From Caloranaerobacter ferrireducens (GTDB lineage: Bacteria > Bacillota > Clostridia > Tissierellales > Thermohalobacteraceae): a stretch of DNA of 64,000 nucleotides. Made by a program: the position numbers and the translations under genes. Position 1 is the first letter of the stretch; every line of letters begins with the position of its first letter. Below the pieces are notes generated by a model, which saw nothing but the letters and a program-made list of their open reading frames with translations, was not told where the DNA came from and made no database searches. The stretch spans positions 682,001 through 746,000 of the forward strand of contig NZ_MDJR01000001.1 in the NCBI RefSeq assembly GCF_001730685.1, in the 5' to 3' direction. This document shows, piece after piece, positions 8,278 to 16,478 of this stretch.

Positions 8278-10446
8278 TTGTTAGAAACACTAAGGAAGAA
8301 CTTTTTTATAATTTTGATTATAGTTATTATATTAATAATATGTGAAAAAAGTTTTTCTATTTATGAGCCTAATGAAAGAAAAAAAGTGATTATGGTAATT
8401 TTAAATAGACTGACATTTGAAGATTTGAAATATATGGACAACCTGAATGCTTTAATTAAAGATGGAAGTATAGGTATAATGAATACAAAAGGTTTGTATG
8501 GATATAAAGGGGCAGAATCTTATGCAACTATTAATGCCTCTGGAAGAGTTAGTGCAACATATTCATATTCAAAAAGTTATAATTTGAATAATAATATATC
8601 AAAAATTTATAAGAGAAGATTAGGAATTATACCTAAGGAATATCAAATTATTAATACTGAAATTATAAAACTTACTGAATTAAATAATAAGAATAAATTT
8701 AATGCTAAAATTGGAGCGTTAGGTTACGCTTTACATAAAAAAGGCTTAAAAACAGCAGTATTTGGAAATTCAGATACTGCTGATACTATTATTAGGACAA
8801 ATTGTTTAATTGCTATTGATTTTAGAGGGCTTATAGATTATGGGAATGTAGATAATATTTTAATAAAAGATGATTTATATCCATATGGAATACGTACTGA
8901 CTATAGAAAAATATTGACAGAATTAAAAGATTTGAATAATAAAGCTTCACTAATAATTATTGAAACAGGAGACTTAGATAGGTTATATTTTTATAGAGAT
9001 AATTTAACAGATATAATGTATTCTTTACATAGAGAAAAAATATTGAAAAAAGCTGATGAGTTTATAGGGGATTTAGTAAATAGTATTGATAGAAATTCAA
9101 CAAGACTTATAATAATAAGTCCCAATATGGGAGATGATAAGATAAAAAATGCTAGTGAGCTAACACCTCTAATATTTTGGGGGGATGGAATACCTAAAGG
9201 GGTTTTGTTTTCAAAAACTACAAAAAGAAAAGGTATTGTATCTAATATAGATATTGCTCCTTCGATTACAAAATATTTAGGTGTTAATTACAAAGATTTT
9301 ACTGGGACTGATATTGAATTTAAAGAACATAGTGATAATTTAGCATTTGTTAAACAGCTAAGTTATAAAATTAGATTTGTTTCAAATATTAGAAAACAGT
9401 CTTTGAAATTCTATGTAATTAGTGAAATAATTTTTATTATAATTGTAATTTTTATTTTGCTATTTAAAGGGCTGCTAACAAAAAAACTATTACGAATTAT
9501 TCAATTAATACTTATGTTAATAATTATTATGCCTCTTGTCTTTTTAATTGTATCAAGTTACAATATAATGGATACTTGGAAATATATAAAATACATAAGC
9601 ATAATATCTTTTTCTATATTAATATTAGTTTTAGCTTTTAATTCTAAACATAGGCTGCAGTTAGTTGGGGTTTTAACTTATATAACAATTCTAGTAGACC
9701 TTTTTACAAATTGTGAATTAGCTAAGATGTCTATTATTGGGTATGATCCAATAATAGGTGCTAGATATTACGGAATAGGTAATGAGTTGGTGGGTATTCT
9801 AATTTTCTCACTATTTACTGCGATTGCTTCTATATTTAAAAATAAACCAAACAAATTATTTATATCTGTACTACTTATCTTTAATATATATTTGTTAATA
9901 AGCTCAAATTATGGAGCAAATTTAGGAGGAAGTTTAACCTTAGTACTTATATTAGTTTATATAATACTTAATGATTTTTTAAAAGCTAAAAAGAATTATT
10001 TTAATATAGTAAAAGTATTATTGATGGTATTATCTATTATTTCTATTATTATAGTTACTGATGCTATAATAAGTAATAATACAACACATATAGGTAGTTT
10101 TCTTAACAGGTTATTATGTAGAGATATTAACTATGTTTATAATATAATACTTAGAAAGTTACTGATGAATGTCAAATTGTTCAAAGTTTCTATTTGGGGT
10201 GAATCACTTCGAATAAATATTATGTTATTTATGATTTTACTAATAACAAAAAAAAATATTATGAAGAAGATTTTAATTAAAAATAAAAATATAGCTTTTG
10301 GCTTTAAATGTTCTATACTTAGTGCAATTTTTGGATTACTTTTAAATGATTCTGGAGTTGTTATAGCAGCTTTAATACTTTTATTAAATGTAACTGCATT
10401 AACGTACCTAACAATATTACAAATATATCAGAATTTGAGGACGTGA
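8278..10446 (+). CDS. Membrane protein with degenerate alkaline-phosphatase-like ectodomain
   Basis: 722 residues starting at a TTG behind GGAG. After an N-terminal anchor (residues 8-22) comes an extracytoplasmic domain (about 35-365) with the layout of the alkaline phosphatase/sulfatase superfamily: VIMVILNRLTFEDL near 38-51, GDLDRLYF near 237, and SNIDIAPSITKYLGV near 325-340. Where the superfamily has its first metal-binding Asp I see Asn43, so catalysis is doubtful. The C-terminal half holds about ten hydrophobic helices with GIGNELVGILI and GANLGGSLT. Its neighbours are ireB and ruvX. A cell-envelope role is possible; no substrate can be named. Confidence 0.6.
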   Translation: MLETLRKNFFIILIIVIILIICEKSFSIYEPNERKKVIMVILNRLTFEDLKYMDNLNALIKDGSIGIMNTKGLYGYKGAESYATINASGRVSATYSYSKSYNLNNNISKIYKRRLGIIPKEYQIINTEIIKLTELNNKNKFNAKIGALGYALHKKGLKTAVFGNSDTADTIIRTNCLIAIDFRGLIDYGNVDNILIKDDLYPYGIRTDYRKILTELKDLNNKASLIIIETGDLDRLYFYRDNLTDIMYSLHREKILKKADEFIGDLVNSIDRNSTRLIIISPNMGDDKIKNASELTPLIFWGDGIPKGVLFSKTTKRKGIVSNIDIAPSITKYLGVNYKDFTGTDIEFKEHSDNLAFVKQLSYKIRFVSNIRKQSLKFYVISEIIFIIIVIFILLFKGLLTKKLLRIIQLILMLIIIMPLVFLIVSSYNIMDTWKYIKYISIISFSILILVLAFNSKHRLQLVGVLTYITILVDLFTNCELAKMSIIGYDPIIGARYYGIGNELVGILIFSLFTAIASIFKNKPNKLFISVLLIFNIYLLISSNYGANLGGSLTLVLILVYIILNDFLKAKKNYFNIVKVLLMVLSIISIIIVTDAIISNNTTHIGSFLNRLLCRDINYVYNIILRKLLMNVKLFKVSIWGESLRINIMLFMILLITKKNIMKKILIKNKNIAFGFKCSILSAIFGLLLNDSGVVIAALILLLNVTALTYLTILQIYQNLRT

Positions 10447-10450
10447 CATA

Positions 10451-11401
10451 ATGGAATATAGAAATCTTGGAAAAACTAATATTAAGGTATCAAGAATATG
10501 TTTTGGTTCTTTAACAATTGGACCACTTCAAGCTAATTTACCTATTGAAGAAGGTGCTAATATAATAAAATATGCCTATGAATGTGGGATTAATTTTCTA
10601 GATACAGCTGAATTATATAATAATTATGAATATATTAAAGAGGCTCTAAAAACTATACCAAGAGAAAAGTATATTATAGCAACAAAATCTTATTCCTATT
10701 CAAGAGAAACAGCAGAAAGAAGTCTTTTAAACGCACTAGAGAAATTAGAAACTGATTATATTGATATTTTTCTATTACATGAGCAAGAGAGTGAATATAC
10801 AATTCGAGGTCATTATGAAGCAGTTGAATATTTTTTAAAAGCTAAAGAAAAGGGACTGATAAGAGCTTTTGGTATTTCAACACATAGAATAAGAGGGGTA
10901 TTAGATTCATTGAAATTCGAAGAAATTGAAGTCATACACCCTATAATTAATAAGTTTGGTTTAGGAATACAAGATGGGAATTCAGAAGAAATGATTGATG
11001 CTATAAAGAAAGCATATGATAAAGGTGTTGGTATATATGGAATGAAACCTTTAGGTGGTGGACATTTGATAAATCGAGTAGAAGAAGCTTTTGAATACGT
11101 TAAAGATATACCATATCTTCATTCAATAGCTGTAGGTATGCAATCGATTGATGAAGTTGATGCAAATGTTAACTTATTAGAAGAAGGAAATATACCAAAG
11201 TTTTTAAAGGAGAGACTGAGTAAAAAGACTAGGAAACTTATAGTTCAGGATTGGTGTATAGGGTGTAAAAAATGCGTTGAAACATGTAGACATGGTGGAA
11301 TTAAAATTTTAGATGGTAAAGCTAGTGCAGTTGCGAGTAAATGTATATTTTGTGGGTATTGTGCAGCAGTATGTCCAGAGTTTTGTATAAAAGTAATATG
11401 A
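10451..11401 (+). CDS. Aldo/keto reductase with C-terminal 2x[4Fe-4S] ferredoxin domain
   Basis: 316 residues. The N-terminal TIM-barrel aldo/keto reductase shows the expected Asp-Tyr (DTAELYNN), Lys (IATKSYS) and His (LLHEQ) active-site positions. The C-terminal 60 residues form a bacterial-type ferredoxin domain with CIGCKKCVETC and CIFCGYCAAVC, which can hold two 4Fe-4S clusters. Such fusions are common in anaerobes; the electron donor and substrate are unknown. The gene starts four bases after the preceding stop and ends next to the ruvX ribosome site, so it is probably in the ireB-ruvX operon. Confidence 0.9.
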   Translation: MEYRNLGKTNIKVSRICFGSLTIGPLQANLPIEEGANIIKYAYECGINFLDTAELYNNYEYIKEALKTIPREKYIIATKSYSYSRETAERSLLNALEKLETDYIDIFLLHEQESEYTIRGHYEAVEYFLKAKEKGLIRAFGISTHRIRGVLDSLKFEEIEVIHPIINKFGLGIQDGNSEEMIDAIKKAYDKGVGIYGMKPLGGGHLINRVEEAFEYVKDIPYLHSIAVGMQSIDEVDANVNLLEEGNIPKFLKERLSKKTRKLIVQDWCIGCKKCVETCRHGGIKILDGKASAVASKCIFCGYCAAVCPEFCIKVI

Positions 11402-11413
11402 ATGGAGGTATAT

Positions 11414-11827
11414 ATGAAAAGGATACTAGGGCTTGATGTTGGTGATAAAACTATTGGAGTAGCAGTTAGTGACCTTTTGTGTTTAACTGCGCAAGGCATA
11501 AAAACAATTAGAAGGAAAAGTATTAAGAGTGATTTAAATGAATTAGAAGAAATTATTAATCATTACGGAGTTAGTGAGATAGTAATTGGCTTACCTAAAA
11601 ATATGAATAATTCATTGGGCTCGCAAAGTGAAAAAGTTATTAAATTTGCAGAAAAAATAAAAGAAAGATTTAGAGTTAATATAATATTTGAAGATGAAAG
11701 GTTAACAACTGTAATTGCTGAAAAGACACTAATTAATGCTGATGTAAGCAGAAAAAAAAGAAAAAATGTTATAGATAAATTAGCTGCTGTTTTTATTCTT
11801 CAATCTTATTTAGATAAAATAAAATAG
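11414..11827 (+). CDS. ruvX: YqgF/RuvX family nuclease (16S pre-rRNA processing / Holliday junction)
   Basis: 137-residue RNase H-fold protein. Asp of [15 protein letters not shown] near the N-terminus, Glu of [10 protein letters not shown] and Asp of NVIDKLAA form the expected acidic triad. E. coli YqgF processes the 5' end of 16S rRNA; others describe junction resolvase activity. I chose ATG 11414 because GGAGGT ends four bases before it. An in-frame ATG at 11402 would lie ahead of that site. The AKR precedes it and DUF1292 follows within 12 bases. Confidence 0.93.
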   Translation: MKRILGLDVGDKTIGVAVSDLLCLTAQGIKTIRRKSIKSDLNELEEIINHYGVSEIVIGLPKNMNNSLGSQSEKVIKFAEKIKERFRVNIIFEDERLTTVIAEKTLINADVSRKKRKNVIDKLAAVFILQSYLDKIK

Positions 11828-11839
11828 GAAGGTGATAAT

Positions 11840-12097
11840 ATGACAGATAAACACGAGACAATAATACTTATTGATGATGATGGCAATGAAATAGAATTTG
11901 AGGTAATAGCTACATTTGATATTGAAGATAGAGAATATGCTGTTTTGCTTCCTGTTAATGAAGAAGAGGAAGAAGCTTATATATTAAAAATTGAATATGA
12001 CGAAGATGGCAATATGATTTTAGTAAATATAGAAGATAAAGCAGAGTTTGATGATGCTGCAGCTGTATATGAGGCTATTATAGATGAGATAATTTAA
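11840..12097 (+). CDS. yrzB: DUF1292 family protein (YrzB-like)
   Basis: 85-residue, very acidic cytoplasmic protein. It shows the family pattern IILIDDDGNEIEFEV near the N-terminus and YAVLLPVNEEEEEAYILKI in the middle. Its function is unknown. It is found immediately after ruvX in many Firmicutes, as here, 12 bases downstream and behind GGAAGGTGA. It is probably the last gene of the operon, because a sigma-A promoter for the next gene follows. Confidence 0.9.
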   Translation: MTDKHETIILIDDDGNEIEFEVIATFDIEDREYAVLLPVNEEEEEAYILKIEYDEDGNMILVNIEDKAEFDDAAAVYEAIIDEII

Positions 12098-12148
12098 ATT
12101 TATATTAAAATTATATTAAACTAGTGACATTTTTAATTAACATATTTG

Positions 12149-12177
12149 TTGACTTTTCCATAATATAGTTATAGACT
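12149..12177 (+). promoter_or_regulatory. Sigma-A promoter of the Fur-family gene
   Basis: TTGACT (12149-12154), a 17-bp spacer and TAGACT (12172-12177). The A/T-rich overlap region could also hold a metalloregulator operator; I could not define a clear box. Confidence 0.6.
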
Positions 12178-12208
12178 AATATATAGAATAGGAAAAGCAG
12201 GTGAAGTG

Positions 12209-12646
12209 ATGGAAAATTTGATAGAAAGTTTAAGAGAACAATTGAAGGAAAAAGGTTATAAATTAACAACCCAAAGAAGAATTATACTTGATGTAATTTT
12301 AGAAAACCAGGGAAAACATTTAAGTCCAGAGGAAATATATGAAAAAGTTAGAGGAAAATTTCCTGAGATAGGTTTAGCTACTGTTTACAGAACTTTACAA
12401 TTGTTTGAGGAGTTAAATATAATTTATAAATTGAATTTTAATGATGGTTGTAGTAGATATGAACTAAATACTAATAGTGGTGATCACCAACATCATCATT
12501 TAATCTGTTTAAGCTGTGGTAAAGTTATAGAAGTTCAACTAGATCTTTTAGAAACATTAGAGGAAGAGATTGAAAAGAGTGGAGAGTTTAAAATCGTAGA
12601 CCATAACTTGAAGTTTTTTGGGTACTGTAAAGATTGTAAAAAATAA
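12209..12646 (+). CDS. Fur family transcriptional regulator
   Basis: 145-residue metal- or peroxide-sensing repressor. The N-terminal winged helix includes LTTQRRIILDVI and GLATVYRTLQLF (residues 20-75). The metal region has DHQHHHLIC, followed by the structural zinc site CLSCGK and the C-terminal CKDCKK, two CxxC pairs. Whether it is Fur, PerR or Zur cannot be decided from the sequence. ATG 12209 is chosen because AGGTG lies four bases before it; GTG 12206 is possible. It has its own promoter and a strong terminator. Confidence 0.93.
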   Translation: MENLIESLREQLKEKGYKLTTQRRIILDVILENQGKHLSPEEIYEKVRGKFPEIGLATVYRTLQLFEELNIIYKLNFNDGCSRYELNTNSGDHQHHHLICLSCGKVIEVQLDLLETLEEEIEKSGEFKIVDHNLKFFGYCKDCKK

Positions 12647-12670
12647 ATCCCATAAAGGGATTTATTTTTT
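12641..12670 (+). terminator. Intrinsic terminator after the Fur-family gene
   Basis: AAATAAATCCC pairs with GGGATTTATTT around ATAAA, then a T run. The 5' arm includes the stop codon. Confidence 0.88.
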
Positions 12671-12800
12671 CATTAAGATTGAAGAGTAATTAAAGTAAAT
12701 ATATTTTTTTTGGTTAAAATATCTATTGAACGTAATATGATTATTATAGCATATGAGTTAATGCTTTTATATAAGAAACATAAACGAGGAGTGTGATAAG

Positions 12801-14468
12801 GTGTCGAAAAAGACGTTAAACAAGTTAAAGATTATTCCATTGGGCGGACTTTTTGAAATAGGTAAGAATATAACAGTAATAGAGTATAATGATGATATTA
12901 TAGTTATTGATTGTGGACTAATATTTCCAGAAGACGAAATGTTAGGAATAGATGTAGTAATACCTGACATAACTTATCTCTTGAAAAATAGAGAGAAAGT
13001 AAGAGGTATAGTTTTAACACATGGACATGAAGATCATATAGGAGCTTTACCTTATATATTAAAAAAGATTAACGTTCCTATTTATGGTACGAAATTAACT
13101 TTAGGACTTGTAGAGTACAAGTTAAGGGAGCATAATATAAAAAATGTAAAGTTAAACGTTGTAAAACCAGGTAAATCAGTAAAACTGGGATGTTTCAATA
13201 TAGAATTTATAAGAAATAATCATAGTATTCCAGATTCAGTTTCTTTAGCAATACATACTCCTGTAGGAATTGTGGTACATACTGGAGATTTTAAAATAGA
13301 CTATACACCTATAAATGGAGAGGTTATAGATTTACATAAATTTGCAGAGTTAGGACGAAAAGGTGTATTAGTTTTAATGGCTGAAAGCACGAATGTAGAA
13401 AGACCAGGTTATACGATGTCTGAAAAAACTGTTGGGGATACTTTTAATGATATTTTTATGAAAGCAAAACAAAGAATAATTGTAGCTACTTTTGCATCAA
13501 ATATACATCGAATACAGCAGATTATCAATGCAGCAATTATGTTTAATAGAAAAGTAGCTGTATCTGGTAGGAGTATGGTTAATGTAGTTAATGTTGCAAA
13601 AGATCTTGGATATTTAGATTTACCAGATGGTGTATTAATAGATATTAATGAAATAGATAAGTATCCAGATAATGAGATAGTAGTTATAACAACAGGTAGC
13701 CAAGGAGAGCCGATGTCAGCTTTATCAAGAATAGCATCTTCTGAACATAAAAAAATGGAACTAATGCCTGGAGATTTAGTAATAATTTCAGCAACACCAA
13801 TACCTGGTAATGAGAAAATGGTAGCAAAAGTAATAAATCAGCTTTTCAAAAAAGGTGCTGATGTGATCTATGAAGCACTAGCCGATGTTCATGTGTCAGG
13901 GCATGCTTGTCAAGAAGAGTTGAAATTAATACATACTTTATTGAAGCCAAAGTTTTTTATTCCAGTACATGGTGAATATAGACATCTTAAGCAGCATGCT
14001 CAATTAGCAGAAGAATTAGGAATGCCAAGAGAGAATATTTTTATTGCGGAAAACGGTTCAGTAATTGAATTTACAAAAGATAAAGGAAAATTTGGGCAGC
14101 AAGTAACTGCAGGAAATATTTTAGTTGATGGTCTTGGAATAGGTGATGTTGGTAATATAGTACTTAGAGATAGAAAACATCTATCTGAAGATGGATTGAT
14201 CGTAGTAGTAGTAACAATTAGTAAAGAAAATGGTAAGGTAATAGCAGGCCCAGATATAGTTTCAAGAGGTTTTGTTTATGTAAGAGAATCTGAAGACTTG
14301 ATGGAAGAAGCTAAAGAAAGAATTAGAGCTGTTCTAGCTGAATGTGAGAAAAATCATATTACTGACTGGGCTACTTTAAAAGCTAATATTAAAGATGAGT
14401 TAAGAAACTTTTTATATAGTAAAATTAAACGAAATCCTATGATTTTACCTATTATAATGGAAGTCTAA
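12801..14468 (+). CDS. rnjA: Ribonuclease J
   Basis: 555-residue metallo-beta-lactamase/beta-CASP ribonuclease with 5'-3' exo- and endonuclease activity in mRNA decay and rRNA maturation. The zinc motif HGHEDH lies near residue 76. TGDFKIDYTPI and the beta-CASP segments (VATFASNIHRIQ, TTGSQGEPMSALSR, PVHGEYRHLKQHA) follow, then the C-terminal domain. The length is normal for J1/J2. The start is GTG at 12801, behind GAGGAGTGTG. The neighbouring regulator is probably unrelated, because a terminator separates them. Confidence 0.96.
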   Translation: MSKKTLNKLKIIPLGGLFEIGKNITVIEYNDDIIVIDCGLIFPEDEMLGIDVVIPDITYLLKNREKVRGIVLTHGHEDHIGALPYILKKINVPIYGTKLTLGLVEYKLREHNIKNVKLNVVKPGKSVKLGCFNIEFIRNNHSIPDSVSLAIHTPVGIVVHTGDFKIDYTPINGEVIDLHKFAELGRKGVLVLMAESTNVERPGYTMSEKTVGDTFNDIFMKAKQRIIVATFASNIHRIQQIINAAIMFNRKVAVSGRSMVNVVNVAKDLGYLDLPDGVLIDINEIDKYPDNEIVVITTGSQGEPMSALSRIASSEHKKMELMPGDLVIISATPIPGNEKMVAKVINQLFKKGADVIYEALADVHVSGHACQEELKLIHTLLKPKFFIPVHGEYRHLKQHAQLAEELGMPRENIFIAENGSVIEFTKDKGKFGQQVTAGNILVDGLGIGDVGNIVLRDRKHLSEDGLIVVVVTISKENGKVIAGPDIVSRGFVYVRESEDLMEEAKERIRAVLAECEKNHITDWATLKANIKDELRNFLYSKIKRNPMILPIIMEV

Positions 14469-14495
14469 TGTCGTGGCTTATTGCTGCGACATTTT
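14468..14495 (+). terminator. Hairpin after rnjA
   Basis: ATGTCG pairs with CGACAT across a 13-nt loop with inner pairs, then TTTTGCT. A modest terminator. Confidence 0.6.
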
Positions 14496-14523
14496 GCTAA
14501 TTTAGTATATAGGAGTGGGAACT

Positions 14524-14835
14524 TTGATTAGTAGATTTATTTTATATTTAGTTTTACTATTTATTGGTTTTATTATAGGTGCGAGAGGTTTTGTTAACAA
14601 TAAAAACAAAATAGTTATACAGAAATTACAGTATGTAAGTCTGCTTTTACTATTGTTATTTATGGGAATAAGAATTGGAATGGATGAAAAAGTATTGAAT
14701 AATTTATTCAGTTTAGGTATTAAAGCTTTTGTTCTATCATCACTATCTGTTATTTTTAGTATTATCTTTGTGAAATTGGTTAAAGGGTTTATTTATAATT
14801 CTATTACTAAAGGGGAATCAGAAAGTGAGCTATAG
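14524..14835 (+). CDS. LysO family lysine exporter, N-terminal half
   Basis: 103 residues with three hydrophobic helices, matching the N-terminal part of LysO (DUF340), the E. coli L-lysine exporter. The segment LLLFMGIRIGMDEKVL recurs in altered form (LLLFLVGIEIGLNKESL) in the next gene, showing that the two halves are related repeats. I chose TTG 14524, eight bases after AGGAG; GTG 14515 overlaps that ribosome site. The gene overlaps the following one by 11 bases. The two products together are about 300 residues, the size of single-chain LysO, so they probably form one transporter. Confidence 0.8.
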   Translation: MISRFILYLVLLFIGFIIGARGFVNNKNKIVIQKLQYVSLLLLLLFMGIRIGMDEKVLNNLFSLGIKAFVLSSLSVIFSIIFVKLVKGFIYNSITKGESESEL

Positions 14836-15418
14836 TATAATAGTAGTAATAGTATTGGGAATTTTTATCGGACGCTTTGGATTAACAAACAGTTTTTTTA
14901 GTTATACGGATTGGATAATAGATTTAGGATTGTGTTTATTGCTATTTTTAGTAGGTATAGAAATTGGCTTAAACAAGGAATCGTTAACAAGAGTAAAAAA
15001 AATTGGGTTTAAAATACTTTTAGTACCTATTATGATAATTCTAGGAAGTATATTAGGAAGTATATTAGGAGGTATAGTAATTGGAATGCCTTATAATGAA
15101 GCTGGGGCAGTAGGTGCGGGATTTGGATGGTATAGTTTATCATCTGTGTTACTATCTAGTTACTCGACTGAACTTGGAGCTTTAGCATTTATGTCTAATG
15201 TGATAAGAGAAATTATAGCATTTATATCAATACCTTTTATTGCAAAATATGTTGGGGATTTGGAAAGTATTGCACCTGCAGGTGCAACTGCTATGGACAC
15301 ATCACTACCAATAATCACAAAGTCAACTAATTCAAGTGTTTCAATAATTGCATTTGTTACAGGAGTGATTTTATCTTCGGCTGTACCAGCTTTAGTTCCA
15401 ATACTAATAAACTTTTAG
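14825..15418 (+). CDS. LysO family lysine exporter, C-terminal half
   Basis: 197 residues with about six membrane segments. The stretches GAGFGWYSLSSVLLSSY and VIREIIAF match the C-terminal LysO domain. The start is GTG 14825, inside the end of the preceding gene and behind AAAGGGG, suggesting coupled translation. A 12-bp direct repeat (GGAAGTATATTA twice, near 15053-15076) encodes a glycine-spaced helix stretch. In E. coli one polypeptide carries both halves; separate genes occur in some clostridia and archaea. Confidence 0.85.
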   Translation: MSYSIIVVIVLGIFIGRFGLTNSFFSYTDWIIDLGLCLLLFLVGIEIGLNKESLTRVKKIGFKILLVPIMIILGSILGSILGGIVIGMPYNEAGAVGAGFGWYSLSSVLLSSYSTELGALAFMSNVIREIIAFISIPFIAKYVGDLESIAPAGATAMDTSLPIITKSTNSSVSIIAFVTGVILSSAVPALVPILINF

Positions 15419-15504
15419 ATATTTTAATTTTGTATAATAACAGATAATATTTTTATACATATAATGAATTGTATAGTAAAATTTACTTTCGAAGGAGTGG
15501 TTTT

Positions 15505-15858
15505 ATGAATGTTTATGACGCAGCGCATAATTTAGCTAGAGCAATTAAAAATTCAGATGAATATAAAGAATATCTGAGAAAGCAAGAAAAAGTTTTTGCA
15601 AATGAAAAAACAAAAGAAATGGTTATAGATTTTAGAAAAAAAACTATGGAAATTCAAATGGAGCAGATGACAGGTAAAGAAGTGTCAAAAGAAAGATTAG
15701 AACAACTTAAAAGATTAGAAGAGATAATTATGAATAATCCTGTTATACATGAATTTTTTATGGCAGAAATGAGATTTGGGCAAATGATGAGTGATATTTA
15801 TAAAATTTTAGGAGAATCTATAAATATAGATTTGGGAATTGAAAATAGCAAAAGATAA
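15505..15858 (+). CDS. ylbF: YlbF/YmcA family protein
   Basis: 117-residue, mostly helical cytoplasmic protein. Its pattern, AAHNLARAIKNSDEYKEYL and later PVIHEFFMAEMRFGQMMSD, is typical of the YlbF/YmcA family. In Bacillus, YlbF, YmcA and YaaT form a complex that directs RNase Y and influences competence and sporulation. ATG 15505 follows AAGGAG with normal spacing. RNase J lies two operons upstream, so two RNA-decay factors are near each other, although no direct link is shown. Confidence 0.85.
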   Translation: MNVYDAAHNLARAIKNSDEYKEYLRKQEKVFANEKTKEMVIDFRKKTMEIQMEQMTGKEVSKERLEQLKRLEEIIMNNPVIHEFFMAEMRFGQMMSDIYKILGESINIDLGIENSKR

Positions 15859-15873
15859 CAAAGGAGGTTTCTG

Positions 15874-16356
15874 ATGAATACAAGATTTTTAACTAAAGCA
15901 AGTGTAATTGCTGCTTTATATGTTATACTTGTAGCATTAGAAATACCATTTGGTACACTTGCTTTTGGACCTATACAAATAAGAATAGCAGAAGCGTTAG
16001 TATTATTACCGTTAGTAGAAACAGCTGCAATACCTGGAGTTTTTATTGGATGTTTAATTGCAAATTTAATACTAACTTTTACTTCAGGTTTTGGACTAAT
16101 AGATATTATAGGTGGAAGTTTAGTTACATTAATTGCAGCGTTTTTAACGAGTAAAATGCCTAATAAATTTCTTGGAATTTTACCTCCAGTCGTTTTGAAT
16201 GGGATAATTGTTTCGTTATGGGTTTCTTATTTTTTCAACGTACCTTATTGGCCTACTGTTGCAGCAATTGCTCTAGGAGAATTGATTGCTGTAGGATTGT
16301 TTGGAAACATTATTTTATATATTTATGAAAGAACAATAAAACAAAAATTTATATAA
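15874..16356 (+). CDS. queT: QueT family ECF transporter S component
   Basis: 160-residue membrane protein with five or six helices. FGPIQIRIAEALVLLP and the terminal GNIILYIYERT are characteristic of QueT, the substrate-binding subunit of an energy-coupling factor importer for queuosine precursors. It needs the shared EcfA/A'/T module, which is not in this window. An AAGGAGG site precedes the ATG. In other Firmicutes queT often follows a preQ1 riboswitch; none is visible here, because the gene starts 16 bases after ylbF. The substrate is inferred from the family. Confidence 0.85.
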   Translation: MNTRFLTKASVIAALYVILVALEIPFGTLAFGPIQIRIAEALVLLPLVETAAIPGVFIGCLIANLILTFTSGFGLIDIIGGSLVTLIAAFLTSKMPNKFLGILPPVVLNGIIVSLWVSYFFNVPYWPTVAAIALGELIAVGLFGNIILYIYERTIKQKFI

Positions 16357-16377
16357 AGCGGTTTATCCGCTTTTTTT
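16355..16377 (+). terminator. Intrinsic terminator after queT
   Basis: AAAGCGG pairs with CCGCTTT around a short loop, then a run of T. Confidence 0.88.
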
Positions 16378-16420
16378 AGTAAATAAAAATAGAGATTTTT
16401 TAATAAATTACTATTACACC

Positions 16421-16449
16421 TTGTAAAAAGAAGCGTAAAATTATATAAT
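16421..16449 (+). promoter_or_regulatory. Sigma-A promoter of mltG
   Basis: TTGTAA (16421-16426), a 17-bp spacer and TATAAT (16444-16449), 30 bases before the mltG start. Confidence 0.75.
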
Positions 16450-16478
16450 TAAAAGAGCAAAATAAAGGGGGACAGGCT

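Noticed and set aside
15859-15873. A preQ1 riboswitch before queT
   Set aside because: Only 15 bases separate ylbF and queT, so there is no room; the regulator, if any, would have to be upstream of ylbF.
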